From Alnus glutinosa (Eukaryota > Streptophyta > Magnoliopsida > Fagales > Betulaceae): 64,000 nt of DNA. The position numbers were made by a program, and so were the translations under genes. The DNA lies in contig NC_084886.1 in NCBI RefSeq assembly GCF_958979055.1, positions 7,206,154 through 7,270,153 of the forward strand, given 5' to 3'. Positions 47,671-60,333 of this stretch are shown here, piece by piece. The notes under the pieces are model-generated. The model searched no databases and was not told where the DNA came from. It saw only the letters and a program-made list of their open reading frames with translations. The first letter of the stretch is position 1; each line of letters opens with the position of its first letter.

Positions 47671-50355
47671 TCATCCCCTTTTAAAGGAGGCAATCAATGA
47701 TGCAATCTTCTTCACCAACTTCGATGTGCCATCCTTATTTTGGGAAGACAGAGGGGAGGCCCATTCTTGGTAAGTATGGAGGCTTCCTGTGAAGTCTGTG
47801 AAGAGTCCATCAACTCCAATCTTGTTTATCCAGTAATCATATTCATTGAATGGATCTTGGTGGAAGTCGAAGTGTAGGAAAGAATTTTCATTCCGGAAGG
47901 TGTATGGGTGCACCTGAAATGAAGTGACAACAACATTAGTAACCACCAATTGTGTTCTCACTGGTTTTGGCTCATGCTTACTTTTATCAAGTGTTCTGCA
48001 CAATAACATACTGTATTTGATCCATGTCCAATCTCTACCTTTTATTTCAAAAATTGTCAGGATTTGCTTGAAATAAGAGTATGTTAACATTAGAAATCGC
48101 TATGCTTAATTAGTTTAATATGTATTTTAACATTATGCAGCAAAAATAACACATTGAACTGCCTTTATGAGCCATATATATACAAGCCTCCAATAACAAT
48201 CTAATACAGACAAGATATGTACCTGTAGGCCATGAGCATGTGCTCTGGCAACAAGATCAGTAGCTGCATCCAAATAATTATTTGTTGGAAAAACAATTGT
48301 ATCCTTCCAGGGTCCAATTCCCAACACATAGTTGCTTAAAAAATCAAGATAGCTATCCGAAGTAAGTTCATAGTATGTCTGCACAAAGCATTTATTCAAT
48401 TAGAACACAATTGGGAAAGCAGAAGCTGTTACTAGAAAAAGAGTACTGCATGAAACAGATAATAGAAACTTATCAAAAAAAATGAAACAGATAATATATA
48501 GAAAAGATCATGTAACTCAAATTTTCTTTAACAGCAAAGAACAGGACACAAGTATATGGGGGCAACGAATGATCAAATCAATGAGGCCATCCTGGTAGAT
48601 CATATGAGTGCAAAATTGGCCAAAAAGAAAATTACATACATAACTGAGAATATTTTCTATTGTCCCTAAAACCAAATTGGAAAGTATTTTTCTGTTATCA
48701 TATTAAGACAATCAATTGCAAAACAGGTCACAGCTTTTGAGCTCCCCTGCCAAATACACCACTCCCTCTCCTTTATATTGAATGTGAGCTTTGCCATTTA
48801 CAATGCAAGCCATGTACATATCACTGGCAACAAGATTCACATTTTGAAGCTCAAATATATGTTCCAACTTATTTTTTATGTGATACAAAACATTATAGAA
48901 GTCAGTAAGATTTCCAGAATGAGGAAAAAGAACCTGATTGGTGTCTTCTGTTAGTATTGTCACATCATCAATTAATAAAATCGTGGGCAAGTCGGTGAGA
49001 TTCGAAACATATACGAGCGCAGATGGAGCAAAGGACTGGACAAAGGCCGGTTGCTTCAACCATTCTTTTGACCTGTATGAACCTCTGTATCCATATTTCT
49101 CCAGTGTCTCCATAAACTTGTCTTCAAACTTCTTCCCATCTGCCCATTTGACCTGTTGCAATTTATTGATAAATACCCATAAAATAAATATGCAATATGA
49201 CAATCTAATTGATTCGGAAAATTGCTTACTCGCTGGTTGATAAAAACAGGATTCTTAATCTCTGGATAGATTCCAACAATTCTGTTTGCGTTCAGTGCAA
49301 TTGAAATGTACTCTTCAAAAGTGATAATTGGAAACTTCCCTGGAGAAACAAATCAATTGGCAAACAGCATCCTTTAACTAATCAATGAATTGCTTATAGA
49401 CATAAATTACTTTTTATCTTAAATAGATTGAGCTTATAAACAGACCATTGTATTGTTGATCACGGAAACTGTACCGTTGCGTCGCACCCAATGTCTTCAG
49501 TTCTTCCAGAGTAAAATCAACTGCAGATAATCAAAGTCTTATTCAGGATTTCACAAGAAGATTCACATTTCTCTCCTTTTAGCTAGGAGTCTTCTCAATG
49601 CTTCACACACCAAGCAGGCTACTGCCATCCATCAAAATGGGTGTGAAAGATCTCAGAGATTGGATATTGAAATTTGAAACAGAAGAAATGGAAGAATTTT
49701 CATTGATACCTACGAACCACCCAGTGGTGTTCACGCCTTGGACAACATAGTTTCTTTTTCTATCAGCAAATTCCTTATGCTTTGCAATATCAGTTGTATC
49801 ATCTAGTATTACATCATGGTGGCATATCAGCACACCATCCTTGGAGGCAAGGATGTCCGATTCAATGAAATCTGCCCCCTCTTCAATAGCTCTCTGCAAT
49901 TACCAGATAATTAGTCATTAAGGAATATTGATTCTTCCCAAGGAAAAACTACAAGGCATAAAACAATATAGATAGAAGAGATACCATGTAAGCAGCCGTA
50001 GTTTCTTCAGGAAACTCCCCGTTTGAACCTCGATGAGCAAGATTATATGGACGAGATGTTTGTAGGGGCTGTTTGTCGCCATCAGATACCGTACTTGGTA
50101 ATGGATATAATGGTCTTCCAACACAGCTCCCAATAATCAGAAGAATTAGAAAAGGGAGAAAGCCTGTCAAGCAAATGCAACATCAAAAGTTCAAAACTGA
50201 TGGACCCATTTCTCGGAAAAGAACAAAACGAAACAATCATTAGAACAGATAAAAGTTGGTCGAGTGACAACCTCAAAATCACATAAAAGTGGCATAGAAA
50301 TCACTTGCAGAGAGCAGAGAGAAGTCTTACCAAAGGAGGACATTGACATTGACAT
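47671..50355 (-). CDS. Glycerophosphodiester phosphodiesterase, GDPD5/6-like
   Basis: Eight exons on the minus strand: 50331-50355, 49985-50163, 49710-49893, 49446-49520, 49230-49339, 48934-49152, 48223-48378 and 47671-47913. All phases agree, giving 396 aa. The enzyme class hydrolyses glycerophosphodiesters such as glycerophosphocholine to glycerol-3-phosphate and an alcohol, and in plants is linked to phosphate scavenging. A signal peptide (FLPFLILLIIGSC, residues 10-22) suggests secretion or a vacuolar or wall location. The GDPD signature is intact: HRG at 52-54, ESD at about 79-81 and the catalytic HHD at 93-95, with later EIKNP and VHPYTFRNE. The first exon codes only about eight residues and contains three ATGs; I used the first (50353-50355), which adds at most four residues. 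Closest families known to me are AtGDPD5 and AtGDPD6; I cannot separate them. Confidence 0.93.
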
Positions 50356-50535
50356 TGTTGTTTCTCTTCCTCGGTTTGCTTTGCAGTGTACGTAGGTAGT
50401 GAACTTCTTCTGAATTTATATAGCTCGTGGAAGTTGACGCGTCTGTTACATCCTACCAGATTCTCCGAATATCTATATTTGAATTTTGAATGCTGATCAT
50501 CTTCCACGCAGAGTTCGTGTACTCTCAAAGTCCTA

Positions 50536-50997
50536 GGTCTCGTTTGGTTTGCAAAATAAACATAGAAGTGAAATGATTATTGAAGTCATTTCTTTATTTA
50601 GTAGGGGTCTATCTCTTGGAGCAATGATTTTAAAGGGAATAATTATTCCCTTACGAAGAATAATACATATTCCTTAAAAAAATTAGAAGAATAGCTATTC
50701 CAATGAAAATATAATACATTTTCCCAAAAAAAAAATAAAAAAATAAAAAACCCATCCCCCTTTACAGTGGCCAACCACAAACTAGTATTCAATTTTATTT
50801 ATTTTTATATATATATAATTTGTTTTAAAAAAATAATATGGAGTTTTTTTAGTAATTTTGATTGGATTCCAATTAAAGCATATGAGTTGTTATCAAACTA
50901 GATATTAAGAATAACCATTCAATTCCACTCTTTTTTATTGCTAGTAATAACTATTCATTTTCTCAATAGAATACTCATTTCGCAAACCAAACGGGCC
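50536..50997. mobile_element. MITE with GGnCnCGTTTGGTTTGC ends, CTA duplication
   Basis: The left end GGTCTCGTTTGGTTTGC matches the inverse of the right end, GGCCCGTTTGGTTTGCG. CTA flanks both sides (50533-50535 and 50998-51000), consistent with a 3-bp duplication of the PIF/Harbinger type. 462 bp, no coding capacity. It lies in the upstream region of the GDPD gene. Confidence 0.82.
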
Positions 50998-51135
50998 CTA
51001 GTCTCCATCTTTTGACTAGAGAGATTTTTTTTTTTTTTTGAATTATTTCAATTCTTTGTAGTATTAGATAACTTGAAGAATGCTAGTGTCTCGGCATCAA
51101 TAAAATCACACCATGTATGAGATTATATGAAAGAG

Positions 51136-51306
51136 AAATACTAAGCAAATTCTTGCTCTCATACTCTCGCATACTTTTAACGTGACAGTGAAAATTATCA
51201 TTAAATTTTGGATAAATTATTATTAAATTTTTAATCGGATGGTGGTTTTCACGCCAAGTCGGTAAATATACACTCTAAAGTGTGAAAGTTAGAATGTATA
51301 GCATTC
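51136..51306. mobile_element. Decayed MITE of the TTAAATTTTGGAT hairpin type
   Basis: The left AAATACTAAGCAAATTCTTG and the inverse of the right end, GAATGCTATACATTCTAAC, align loosely. The central ATCATTAAATTTTGGATAAA / ATTATTAAATTTTTAATC is a weak hairpin. No target duplication was seen. Confidence 0.4.
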
Positions 51307-52329
51307 TTTATATGAAATTCCGTGCAATATCATGGGATTTATCAACTTGGTAATTCCTATACAATAGTGTGTATATTGTCATATATAATAAAGAGCTAAG
51401 TAATTTTAAATGTATATGGTTAAATATAACAAAATAAAATAAAAATCATGAAATAGAAGGCAGGCTGTCGATTCTACTCTCCACTCCTACCCTCATCCTC
51501 CCACTCTGGTTTTTTCTTTGTTTGTAGGTGTTATCCTACCAGATCAGCAATTTTGACCTCTCTGCTATACATACGTCCATCTACCTCCATATTGTGCCGT
51601 TCATTTCCTCATTGGCCGTTGCTGCTGTTTGCTAGTTGTGTTTTTTGCTTTGAATAAGAATTTTCTGCGAAAGATGAAAGTCATAAATTGCGTACTTTAT
51701 TGTAAGAATTTTGTTTGTATTTATGACTTTGTAACCTCATGGCTATAGTTTTAAAAAAACTTAATACTTTATAATGTAAGAGCTTTATACTCGTGATCTT
51801 TGATCAATGAAATACTTATATTTTTATTCAAAAAAACATATCTACATTTAACACGAAGAAAATAATATTTAATTAAAAAAAAAAAAAAAAACACACGAAG
51901 AAAACAGAGCTGGATTTGAATTCAATCAATATCCGCATATAACGGGATCAATTGGTCATTTCCAAGGCTTCTGTTTTCCACAAGAGAGGGCAGATAGTTA
52001 CACAAGAAGCAAAAGAGAGATATTTCAACCGATATTCCCTGTAGGTACCATTATTTGATTCTTTTATACCATCGTTTTTTTTTTTTTTTTTTTTTTTTGA
52101 AAGAAATCTCGAAATGTATTATATTTGTCAGTTAAAAGTTTGTTTAATGGCATTTTTTTTTTTAAGATATTGTTTCCGTTTCTAATTATCAACATTAATA
52201 AAGCACGAAAAAATATAAAACATTATATTTGTGTGAAAAATAGATATGATAAATAAATGTAAAAAATAATATTACTCGTTAAATTTATTTTATCATATGT
52301 TTTGGTGCTTTTATTGATTTCATTATAAT

Positions 52330-52633
52330 AATGCCACTCTTCACACTATATTTTTACACCTGACAACAACTTCACTTTGATGATGTGTGGTGTTTCAAGT
52401 GACTAACATTTTTCTTTTTTTTAAGGAGTAATGCTATTTAGTAGACTGCCGTACGATTTTTTTTTAAAAAAAAAACTTGATTTTCACAACCATATCATTT
52501 CATTTATATGGCAATCGTGTAACAATTTACTAAATAACATTATTTTTTTTTAAGTGTCTGATATGAAAAATCACTTAAAATAAGCCACATCATGTTGGCC
52601 GGTGTAAAAATATAATGTGAAGAGGTAGGCATT
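52330..52633. mobile_element. MITE interrupted by a second MITE
   Basis: The outer ends AATGCCACTCTTCACACTAT and the inverse AATGCCTACCTCTTCACATT pair, continuing through ATTTTTACACC / GGTGTAAAAAT. It is interrupted near 52420-52550 by another element. Confidence 0.82.
52430..52541. mobile_element. Inner MITE nested in 52330-52633
   Basis: The left end AATGCTATTTAGTAGACTG pairs with the inverse of the right end, AATGTTATTTAGTAAATTG, with a short interior. The flanks are T-rich and no target duplication could be read. Confidence 0.7.
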
Positions 52634-53370
52634 ACTCATTTCATTAAGTACCAAGCTCTAGCATCAACCCTTAAGAATTCTAAGTTATTGCCTTTCTTTT
52701 CATAATTAAGGTCACATTCATATGCATTGTATCTTTGTTTCCACTTGTTCAATAAATAAATTAAAAAAAAAAAATTGAAGAAAGAAGACTAAAATGGTTT
52801 TTTCTTTGCAAGGAAAAGCAGAGTTTTCTCAACCAAACCAAAAAAAAAAGGAAGGCAGAGTTTTCTCTTCTTCTTTTTCTCTCTTTTCTAAACCATAAAC
52901 GTTCAAGATCGGAAATTGTTGACTAGAGAATTTAGGAAGCTCTACTTTCATCAGAAAAATGTGCAGCTTCCATGACAGCCAGCATGAGTGGTAACTGGGA
53001 GAAGGAACCGAAGATAGACATTAACGTCAAGCAAATCTATCAAGCAGAGCTATAAAGACTTTAATTGAAAGTATAGTTACCCACTTTTGACAGAAAAGGC
53101 ATTGGAGGACAGGGGTTTTCTTGCTAGAAAAGGCATTTGATTGGGACAGTTGCATTCCTCCTTGTTTTCCTTGCTCTATATTTCCCATATACACTCAGCT
53201 CGATCTTGAAACAAATGAGGGGAAAAAACACCCCCGTGAGTGAAAAAAGACTGCATTTATAATCTCAGTAACATGAGCAGCAGGTAAATATGGAACAAGT
53301 TCTCTTTGAAGAAGGTAGCAAAAAAAAAAAAAACAAAAAAATATTTTCTTGTCTTGTATTGGTCCCAACG

Positions 53371-56300
53371 TTACAAAAAGGAAGTAGAGGAAGGGTTCAC
53401 AACTATATGCTTAAGTGGGTGAGCGACATCACCACCACCAGCATGCTTGACGAACTCTGCTGGGGAGTGAAAGCTTCCATGGCATACACACATTATTCTC
53501 ACCTGCTCTCCCTTTCCATATCTGTATAGAATGCCTTCTATTCTTCTCCCACTAGGACCATCTCCTTTTGTGAAAACACAAGGCATATCTTCCATTGCAT
53601 TCATCCCAATTTCCTTCCCTCTATTTTCCGCATGATCGGGTTTCTTTGATAGATTCTCCATCTCCGCTCTCGAAGTTCTGCATGGATTTTCACTGTTCTT
53701 TGTTCCTGAAGAAACTGAAGCCTCCTGATTGATTCGCTCTTGCAAGGAGTGATCACTAGCAGGGCTTCTTGCTTCACCATAACAGCCCGATCCTGCAAGT
53801 ACAGGAAAAACTTTGAGAAAAAAACCAAATAATAGTTTATGCTCAGAGATTATGAATGGGAAACACAGCAGACAAATGTTCTAACTGTAGGTGTAGCTTG
53901 AATTTCGAGCTATAGTTAGCAAATATGACATCAAATTTTTTGAGTTTGGGATCAAATAGATTGTAGATTGATAGTGAAGAAGGTGGTGTGGAATAGTGAG
54001 CTAGGAGGGAGGTGGTCGTAGTACAAAGAAGTGATATGAGAGAGAGGTGATGGTGATGACAATTGAAAGGAGTAACAGCGAAAAAAGGTGGTGGTGGAGG
54101 TATAAAGGAGTGGCGGGAAGGAGAGAGATTAGAGAGAACAATATGAAAGAGCTTGAAAAGAGAGGTAAGGAGGGAGGGAGGGAGTATGAGCTTTTTGGAA
54201 AGGAAAAAATTAAAAGAATGGGATCATGAACTTGATCTAGAAGGCGTCATTTTTCATCCTTTTGGATATAATTTTCTGTTGACATGAAAATTTACTTTTT
54301 TCACTAATTAACAATTTCCAGTAACCCCAAACTCAAGAAACTACAAACAGATTTTTCGAAAAAAATAAGAAAGAAAAAAAGCGGCAAGTTAGACCGATAG
54401 GTGTGGGAGTATAAGCACGAAAGGTAGAAAAAGACAGCTACTTTTACCTGTCATAAAGCTCACATGAAACTCTGCATTCAAGCAATAACCCCATCCCCCT
54501 TTGTTTTTTTTACGAAAATATAACTCACGCCCATATGAAATTGAACCCATGACCTCACCCTCCAACGATTGTTTATGGGGTTGGAGATACCATCTAAATC
54601 CAAAGACCAATGGTTTAAGGAGTTTCAACCCCTTTACTTTTTACTTTGTCAAACGAGTTCAAACAACTTAAGATTTCAGAGTGCCACAGGAAGCAAACTC
54701 AAGGAAATACAACTTCCTTCCAAAAAGCACCAGGACGACTTTCATTCCCCTACTTCGCCTAGGTCAATCTGCAAGTGATCTTCTATTTTTCTGCGTTCCC
54801 GGTAGTAATGATATGCAGCTAGCTAGATTGGTTTGAATTTTCACATTGAATTGAAAGGGTAATTTTTCCAAGAAACAATAAATGATTAGCATATAGATCT
54901 GTTTTGGACAAGCCGGTGGCACTGTTTCCCTTCCTGAGAACAAACCACTGGCCCTTATCTAATTTTGAGTAATAAACAAACAGCATATTGAGTTAGCTTT
55001 CTGTTACACAATCTCCGGTAATCAGCTGAAGCAGGGCTTGATATGTACATGTGTCTGTGCAACAATTGACCATAACATGCACCAGTTACTAGACATTCAA
55101 CTAAAATCCAATGTATTTCTTCTTATTACCCTATACATTTGATCCATTGACATACCTACCTGCACTCTCCAAAAATTACTTGTACAGTAGTTTCCAAGCA
55201 ATTAAAATTAGTCTCAGCTTCACATGATCCCTATCACATTTCAATATTTACCTCAATGCTGTTCCAGTCTACGGCAGTCCTGGGGCATGATTAAGATAGA
55301 ACTGTTTCAAGTGAACTGCACCTTCTAACCACTGAAGGATATAGCTCACTGCTTCCCATCAGGAAACCAACCTTCCCTCAAAACCTCTATCCAGAGTGGA
55401 TCTTTTTATGACATTTCATGGGGTATTCATCAAAATCATGTAGTTCAAGCAAACTGCGCACTGTATCCATCCAAGAACTAATGTCCAACTTCCCCCTCTG
55501 GAAACCAACCTGTCCCATATCTAGTCTAGTAATTTCCTTGAGTAAACCTGCCCAAGTTATTTGAATGTTCATATCTTAAAATCTGCAGAGTTCAAACAAG
55601 CACCTAAAATTACATGGTTCTAATATCTATAATAAAAAAATTTATCCAAAAAAGAAAAAAAAGGTCTATATTAACTGGCCACCAAAGTTATCTCCACCTA
55701 TAAGAGGGATCAATCGTGTACCTCACAAATGAAGGCACACACATAGACACTCACTCAAACGCATAGTGGACAAACTAGGCCTTTCAAAATATAATGTTCA
55801 TCCAGCAACTGTGAACATGTTAATGATGTAGGTATGGCTGACATGTTAACATTGAAATGCAGGAAATATACCTGCCTTAAGCATGGATTAAGTCATCATT
55901 TGCAAACATTAAGAAGGTCAGTGCAGATGAAGTGGAGATGTCACAATGCAGAAGGACCTGTATGGAGCATAAATCAAGCAAGATGCTTTTTTGGCATAGG
56001 AAATTTAATCTGAACATGATTTGGAAGTAAAAGAACTTTTCAATCCATTTTGTCTAAAATATGATACCATAAGCTACCAACACATGAGCTTCTCTACCCG
56101 TTCCCCTTCACATTCATACCAAGAATACGGTGTTTTGGCATTAGCATCAGAACTTGGTGATACAGATCACACATAGCTTGGGTGCATATGGTGAGCAAAA
56201 ACCACGGGAAAATGTCTAAGATCCAATCACAGAAAAGCACCCTAGGGCAAAAAAATTGGACAAACTTGGGGGTTAAACTAATGGCAATGCCTCCCACCTA

Positions 56301-59300
56301 TTTTGCCATAAAGCGGGTAGAAACAATAATTGAATTACAAAAGAACCTGGCGACTTTTTCGTTTTTTTTTTCCTGAGCTAGGAGAAGAGATGTTTATGGA
56401 CAATGACCTAGAGGCTCCATTTGTTACCAGTCTTTACACTCCGCTGTGGCCAGAGCATTTTTTAACAAACACATGCTACATGTACTAAGAATGCAAGTTG
56501 TGTTCAGGTGTGTGTCAAGGCATCAGACTGCATGACCTACAAAATCAAGAAGTCAGGAACAAAGATAATTTACAAAAGTATCTATTCCTTTATGTACTAT
56601 GGTAAGCTTAATGTCCATCTACTAAGGCGTAGTTCATGTCGGCACTATTTCATCCCAAATGGGAACTCGTTCAGAGAATAAAACATGGAACTCACAATGT
56701 AGTACAAACACAATGTGTCAACATATATCCCATACACATACTCACATAACTGTAACATCCAGCACAGTAGCTTTGCAGAAAAATTCTTGTGAGTGCGAAA
56801 AACTACTTTCTACGTCAACATGCACAGAAACTCCAATGGCTTCCAATGTGTTAGTTTTATTGGCTACATTATGTTAACAAAATCATTACCATGTAAGGTT
56901 GATGCTTTAACAGGGATGCCGTATGATTTCAGAGTCTTCAAATATTTAGAGTTTATTTCTCTAATATGGAAAGAGCATTAATATGACAAGTTTCAATGTC
57001 ACAAGCATCAAGAAGGATATTTCAGAGTTCCAGGAAGATTCTGCACAGTTTACAACTCAACAAAAGTCGGATCCCTTGTTTCCGTCCGGACGGCCCAATG
57101 AAACGTTTGAACGCCCTTCTGTGTCGAGAAGATTCTAAAAGCTCAGCATGCATCCGTCTGGAAGACAGGGCAACACCGTCCGGACGCTCTTCAATGTTCA
57201 AGAAGAATCCAAAGTCCTTTGCAGACACGGATTGGGAAGACAACTTGCAACCATCCGGACTCTAGGGCAACACCGTCCGGTCGCTCTCAGCCTACGTTTG
57301 GAGGCAGCCTAGAGAAATCCAAATCAGACTCGATTTAGGTCTTCTAAAGCCTATAAATAGAGACCTCTAGGTATATATTATTTACAGAATTCGGTATTGA
57401 ATTCTCTTGAGCTTAAAGAGGGTGTTTTAAGTAGAAATTGTGAAGATCTGTTAGCTCTCTAAAAGTTGTCCGGTGTGTGACTTGATCATGTGAAATCTAG
57501 CTTAGGGAGGAGCCCTAAGCTAAAGAAATCCATTGAAGACCCCTTCAGGTAGGAGACCTGGTTAAGAAGCATTCGTGTATAGGTATATGTTAAAGTACAA
57601 GGTACGATCGCTGCATGGAGGTATGCGAATGTTATTGCTTTGTTACTAGCTTTATCTTCTGAATAGTGAAATTCATGGGTTTGGCTGCATCAGAGTGATT
57701 TTTCTCTTAATTAAGTTTCAAATTCGTTAACAAAATATCCGTCTTATTTAAATTTCGCTTTAGATATTTTGTTACACATTGTTCACACAAACACGATAAA
57801 TTAGAAGTCCTTATTTTTCAAAATGTGTAGCTAAAAGGATTTGCATAATTGTAAAGTTAAGTTTGCGATTCCCTAGGGTCAGGCAGCCAATGATAACACA
57901 AAATAAATTCAGATAAATCCTTTCCTGTTTCCCTGATTATCTCGTATGAATTGACCCGGTCTTCTGCGAACAAATAATCACCGAGTCCTCCTCTTCCCCC
58001 CTCCCTAGAAAATAAAAGACAGTATCACCCAAGTGAATGCTTTTATAATATATGTCAGTTGGCTTCCCTCTTAATTTTGAGCGTGTTGAAAATGAGTTCT
58101 CCAAACTTGTAGTAGTTGACCCATCATGTTGGTCAAAAGTTAAGAAACATTCAAATACAGTTCCCAGACTTTTAGTAATTCAACTCAAGTGAGCTCCACC
58201 TAGTATAATTGTCTTTTCCCGATAAAAGAATTGAACTACAGTTAACTCCCTTCTTATCCATGAGTTTATGCATGGACGCATGTATTTAAAAGCAAACAGT
58301 AGCATCCACTAAACTATCTATTTATTTGTCACAGCAAGATGGGCATTGGCTTTGGGCTCAATTGCTGTGAACAAAAACATTATGCGGCTCCCTGAGATGT
58401 GTCGTGCATTATTTCAACATTTTGAAATCGCTAAACAAAACACAACTATTGGGATTCGTCAATTTGAGTCATTCACTCTCCAGAAAAGAAAACAATGTAT
58501 GCCATCAAATTCAACATGTCTTACTAATTTCCTCAACCACCAAAAACTTAGTTAGTCCCCAACCCAAAACAATCCAATCAAACAAATTAAGTTAACATTG
58601 GTGAACTTGTGAAAACCTAGAGAGAACGCAATTGTAAACACCAATTCCAGAGTAAACAGAACTCCTAATCTAATAAACCAAAAGTATAAAATTTAGTCCA
58701 AATCAACCCACATGTCAAAACAGCTAATAATACCAACACTTCAAAAATTCATTGACAAAGAAACCAATGAGCACATAAAAACAAATGCAATACCTTGAAG
58801 AGGTTTACTCTCCGATTCCGACATCACCGTCGAGCTACCGCCTTGCGACTCCGCCGACCCCTGAGAACTCGGTCGCCCAAACCCCTGCAATCCCAAGAAA
58901 CTAGACTTCCCTTTCGCCACCGCCTCGACTACTCCTCCCAGAACCGCCTGCCTCTCCGCCGCAGCCAAAGTGGGCATACCAAGAGGCGGCACCACCATCG
59001 AAACAAACCTATCGGCCACTGCAAACTGCTGCTTATCTCGCAAATTCAATCCCGCTGGACCTTGAATTTCCTTCCTTTCTTCCTCTTTTTCTGCCTTGGA
59101 GCTTCTCTGTTTCTCACACCGCCTTCGCTTCGCCACCATTCGCCGCAATGTCTGTAACTCCTTCCTCTTCCGCCACGCCGCCTCTGTCTCCGTCGGAAGC
59201 GAGGAGGTCCTCGTGAGTGTCGTGTACGACATAGGCCTCTGGGTTAACGACTCGTCGTCTCGAACCACCGGTATTGTTCCCGCTACGGACGACGACCGGA

Positions 59301-59514
59301 TTAGCTTCTTTGCGCTCCTGTCTACCCCGAATCGACCACCCAGTGAGAGCCCGAGATTTAGCTCAATCTCCTCTGAAACTTCACTGGGTGTCGCGTGCTC
59401 GGATTCCTGCGTACTGCTGCACACAAATCTCTGCAATAGATCTCTTGGGTACTTGTCTATTCGCGGAGAAAGATTTTCCATTGCTTTGCTTCTAGCTTCA
59501 TTAGCTTCACCCAT
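53371..59514 (-). CDS. NINJA-family / ABI-five-binding-protein (AFP)-like repressor
   Basis: Two coding exons on the minus strand, 58794-59514 and 53371-53792, join in phase 1 to give 380 aa. Proteins of this family are nuclear adaptors: AFPs bind ABI5 and NINJA binds JAZ proteins, and both recruit TOPLESS corepressors. An EAR motif ([10 protein letters not shown], about residues 51-60) lies near the N-terminus. A basic segment with KRRRCEKQR (likely nuclear localisation) lies in the middle with the conserved [15 protein letters not shown] block. The C-terminal domain reads [15 protein letters not shown], then [11 protein letters not shown] and [11 protein letters not shown], the hallmark of the family. 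AFP2/AFP3 type is likelier than NINJA, from overall layout. The intron is 5,001 bases and contains LTR-derived sequence. A 5' leader intron is suggested by a donor at 59826. Three CACGTG elements lie just upstream of the leader. Confidence 0.93.
53793..58793. other. 5-kb intron of the AFP-like gene
   Basis: Mostly unique AT-rich sequence. It includes a GA-rich stretch (53990-54190), a possible old tRNA-like SINE fragment near 54490-54610 that I could not confirm, and LTR-like sequence at about 57030-57790. No second gene was supported on either strand. Confidence 0.55.
57030..57790 (+). mobile_element. LTR-like sequence (probably Copia) in the AFP intron
   Basis: CGTCCGGACG-type motifs recur at about 57085, 57178, 57251 and 57275. 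A TATA box (CCTATAAATAGAG at 57350) is followed by GGTGTTTTAAG-type leader sequence and a terminal TTTTGTTACA near 57775. No gag or pol was seen. The left boundary and target duplication were not resolved. Confidence 0.5.
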
Positions 59515-59954
59515 GTTTCACAAAACAGAAAAAAGCTAAGAAAGCTAAACCATACGCTTCAGCAACTGTCTCTTTGCAGCTTTAAGATAGCAACTCCACG
59601 ATCCGGCTCAGCTAAACCCATGATTATTATCAAAACAGAAACGTATTCCGAATATTTGTGCTGTTAATGAACAAATTCAAGTTAAAAAAAGGAAATTAAA
59701 AAAAAAAAAAAAGAAAAAAAAAAAAGAAATTGGGTAGAAAACTATGAAGAATAAAGCAGAGAGAAATACAGAGCATAGATTGACGAAGAGGAAACAGAGA
59801 AAACAAAAGCGGAAACAGAGATGTACCTGAAGACGGCCAAGTGGCGACCATGAGAGGGCTCCAGAGCGAAACGTGGTCCTCCTGACACAATTATTTTCTT
59901 TTCGTCATCTTCTTGGTGTCCCCACCAGCAACTTGTCTTTGTGGGAACATGGAA

Positions 59955-60036
59955 CACGTGTCGTAAGACAGAGCAAAGCAGGGACAACAGGGCACGTGTT
60001 TGATCTAGCTTCGGCATAGTGGGAATTAGACACGTG
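59955..60036 (-). promoter_or_regulatory. Cluster of three CACGTG (ABRE/G-box) elements upstream of the AFP-like gene
   Basis: CACGTG occurs at 59955-59960, 59993-59998 and 60031-60036, spaced 38 bases apart in each step. Read on the minus strand the contexts are GACACGTGTTCC, AACACGTGCCC and GCCCACGTGTC, which fit ABA-response elements bound by bZIP factors. They lie about 130-210 bases upstream of the inferred leader donor at 59826. AFP genes are known to be ABA-inducible. Confidence 0.7.
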
Positions 60037-60290
60037 GGCGTTGGGGTTTGGCCTCGTAATTATGCGGCGTTGGGTTTGGCCCAGTGGCCCCAGTTTTATT
60101 TCGCTGTCGTCTTGATTCTTCCCACTTATGGGTGGGTTCTAAACCTACGTGCATTACCTGTTGGAACGGATTGAATCCTTTACGATTTTAAAAAAAAATT
60201 AAATTTTCAAATTATATGGATTTAATATTTTTTTACATAGAACAATATGAAAAATACTACGTATTAAAAATATAACATGTTAATGAGACA

Positions 60291-60333
<43 letters not shown>

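Larger units (their letters stand above)
50356..53370. other. Intergenic region with several MITEs
   Basis: 50356-50535 is the GDPD leader and promoter. The remainder holds three MITE blocks listed separately, poly-T near 52078-52098 and A-rich tracts. 51460-51835 ends in AT-rich sequence with AAAAAAC and could be retroposon debris. No gene was seen. Confidence 0.5.

Noticed and set aside
54480-54620. Possible tRNA-derived SINE in the AFP intron
   Set aside because: A box B-like phrase is present on the minus strand, but no box A at the right distance, tail or duplication could be read.
59096-59539. Plus-strand open frame of 147 codons
   Set aside because: It is antisense to AFP exon 1, which has a clear EAR motif and family blocks.
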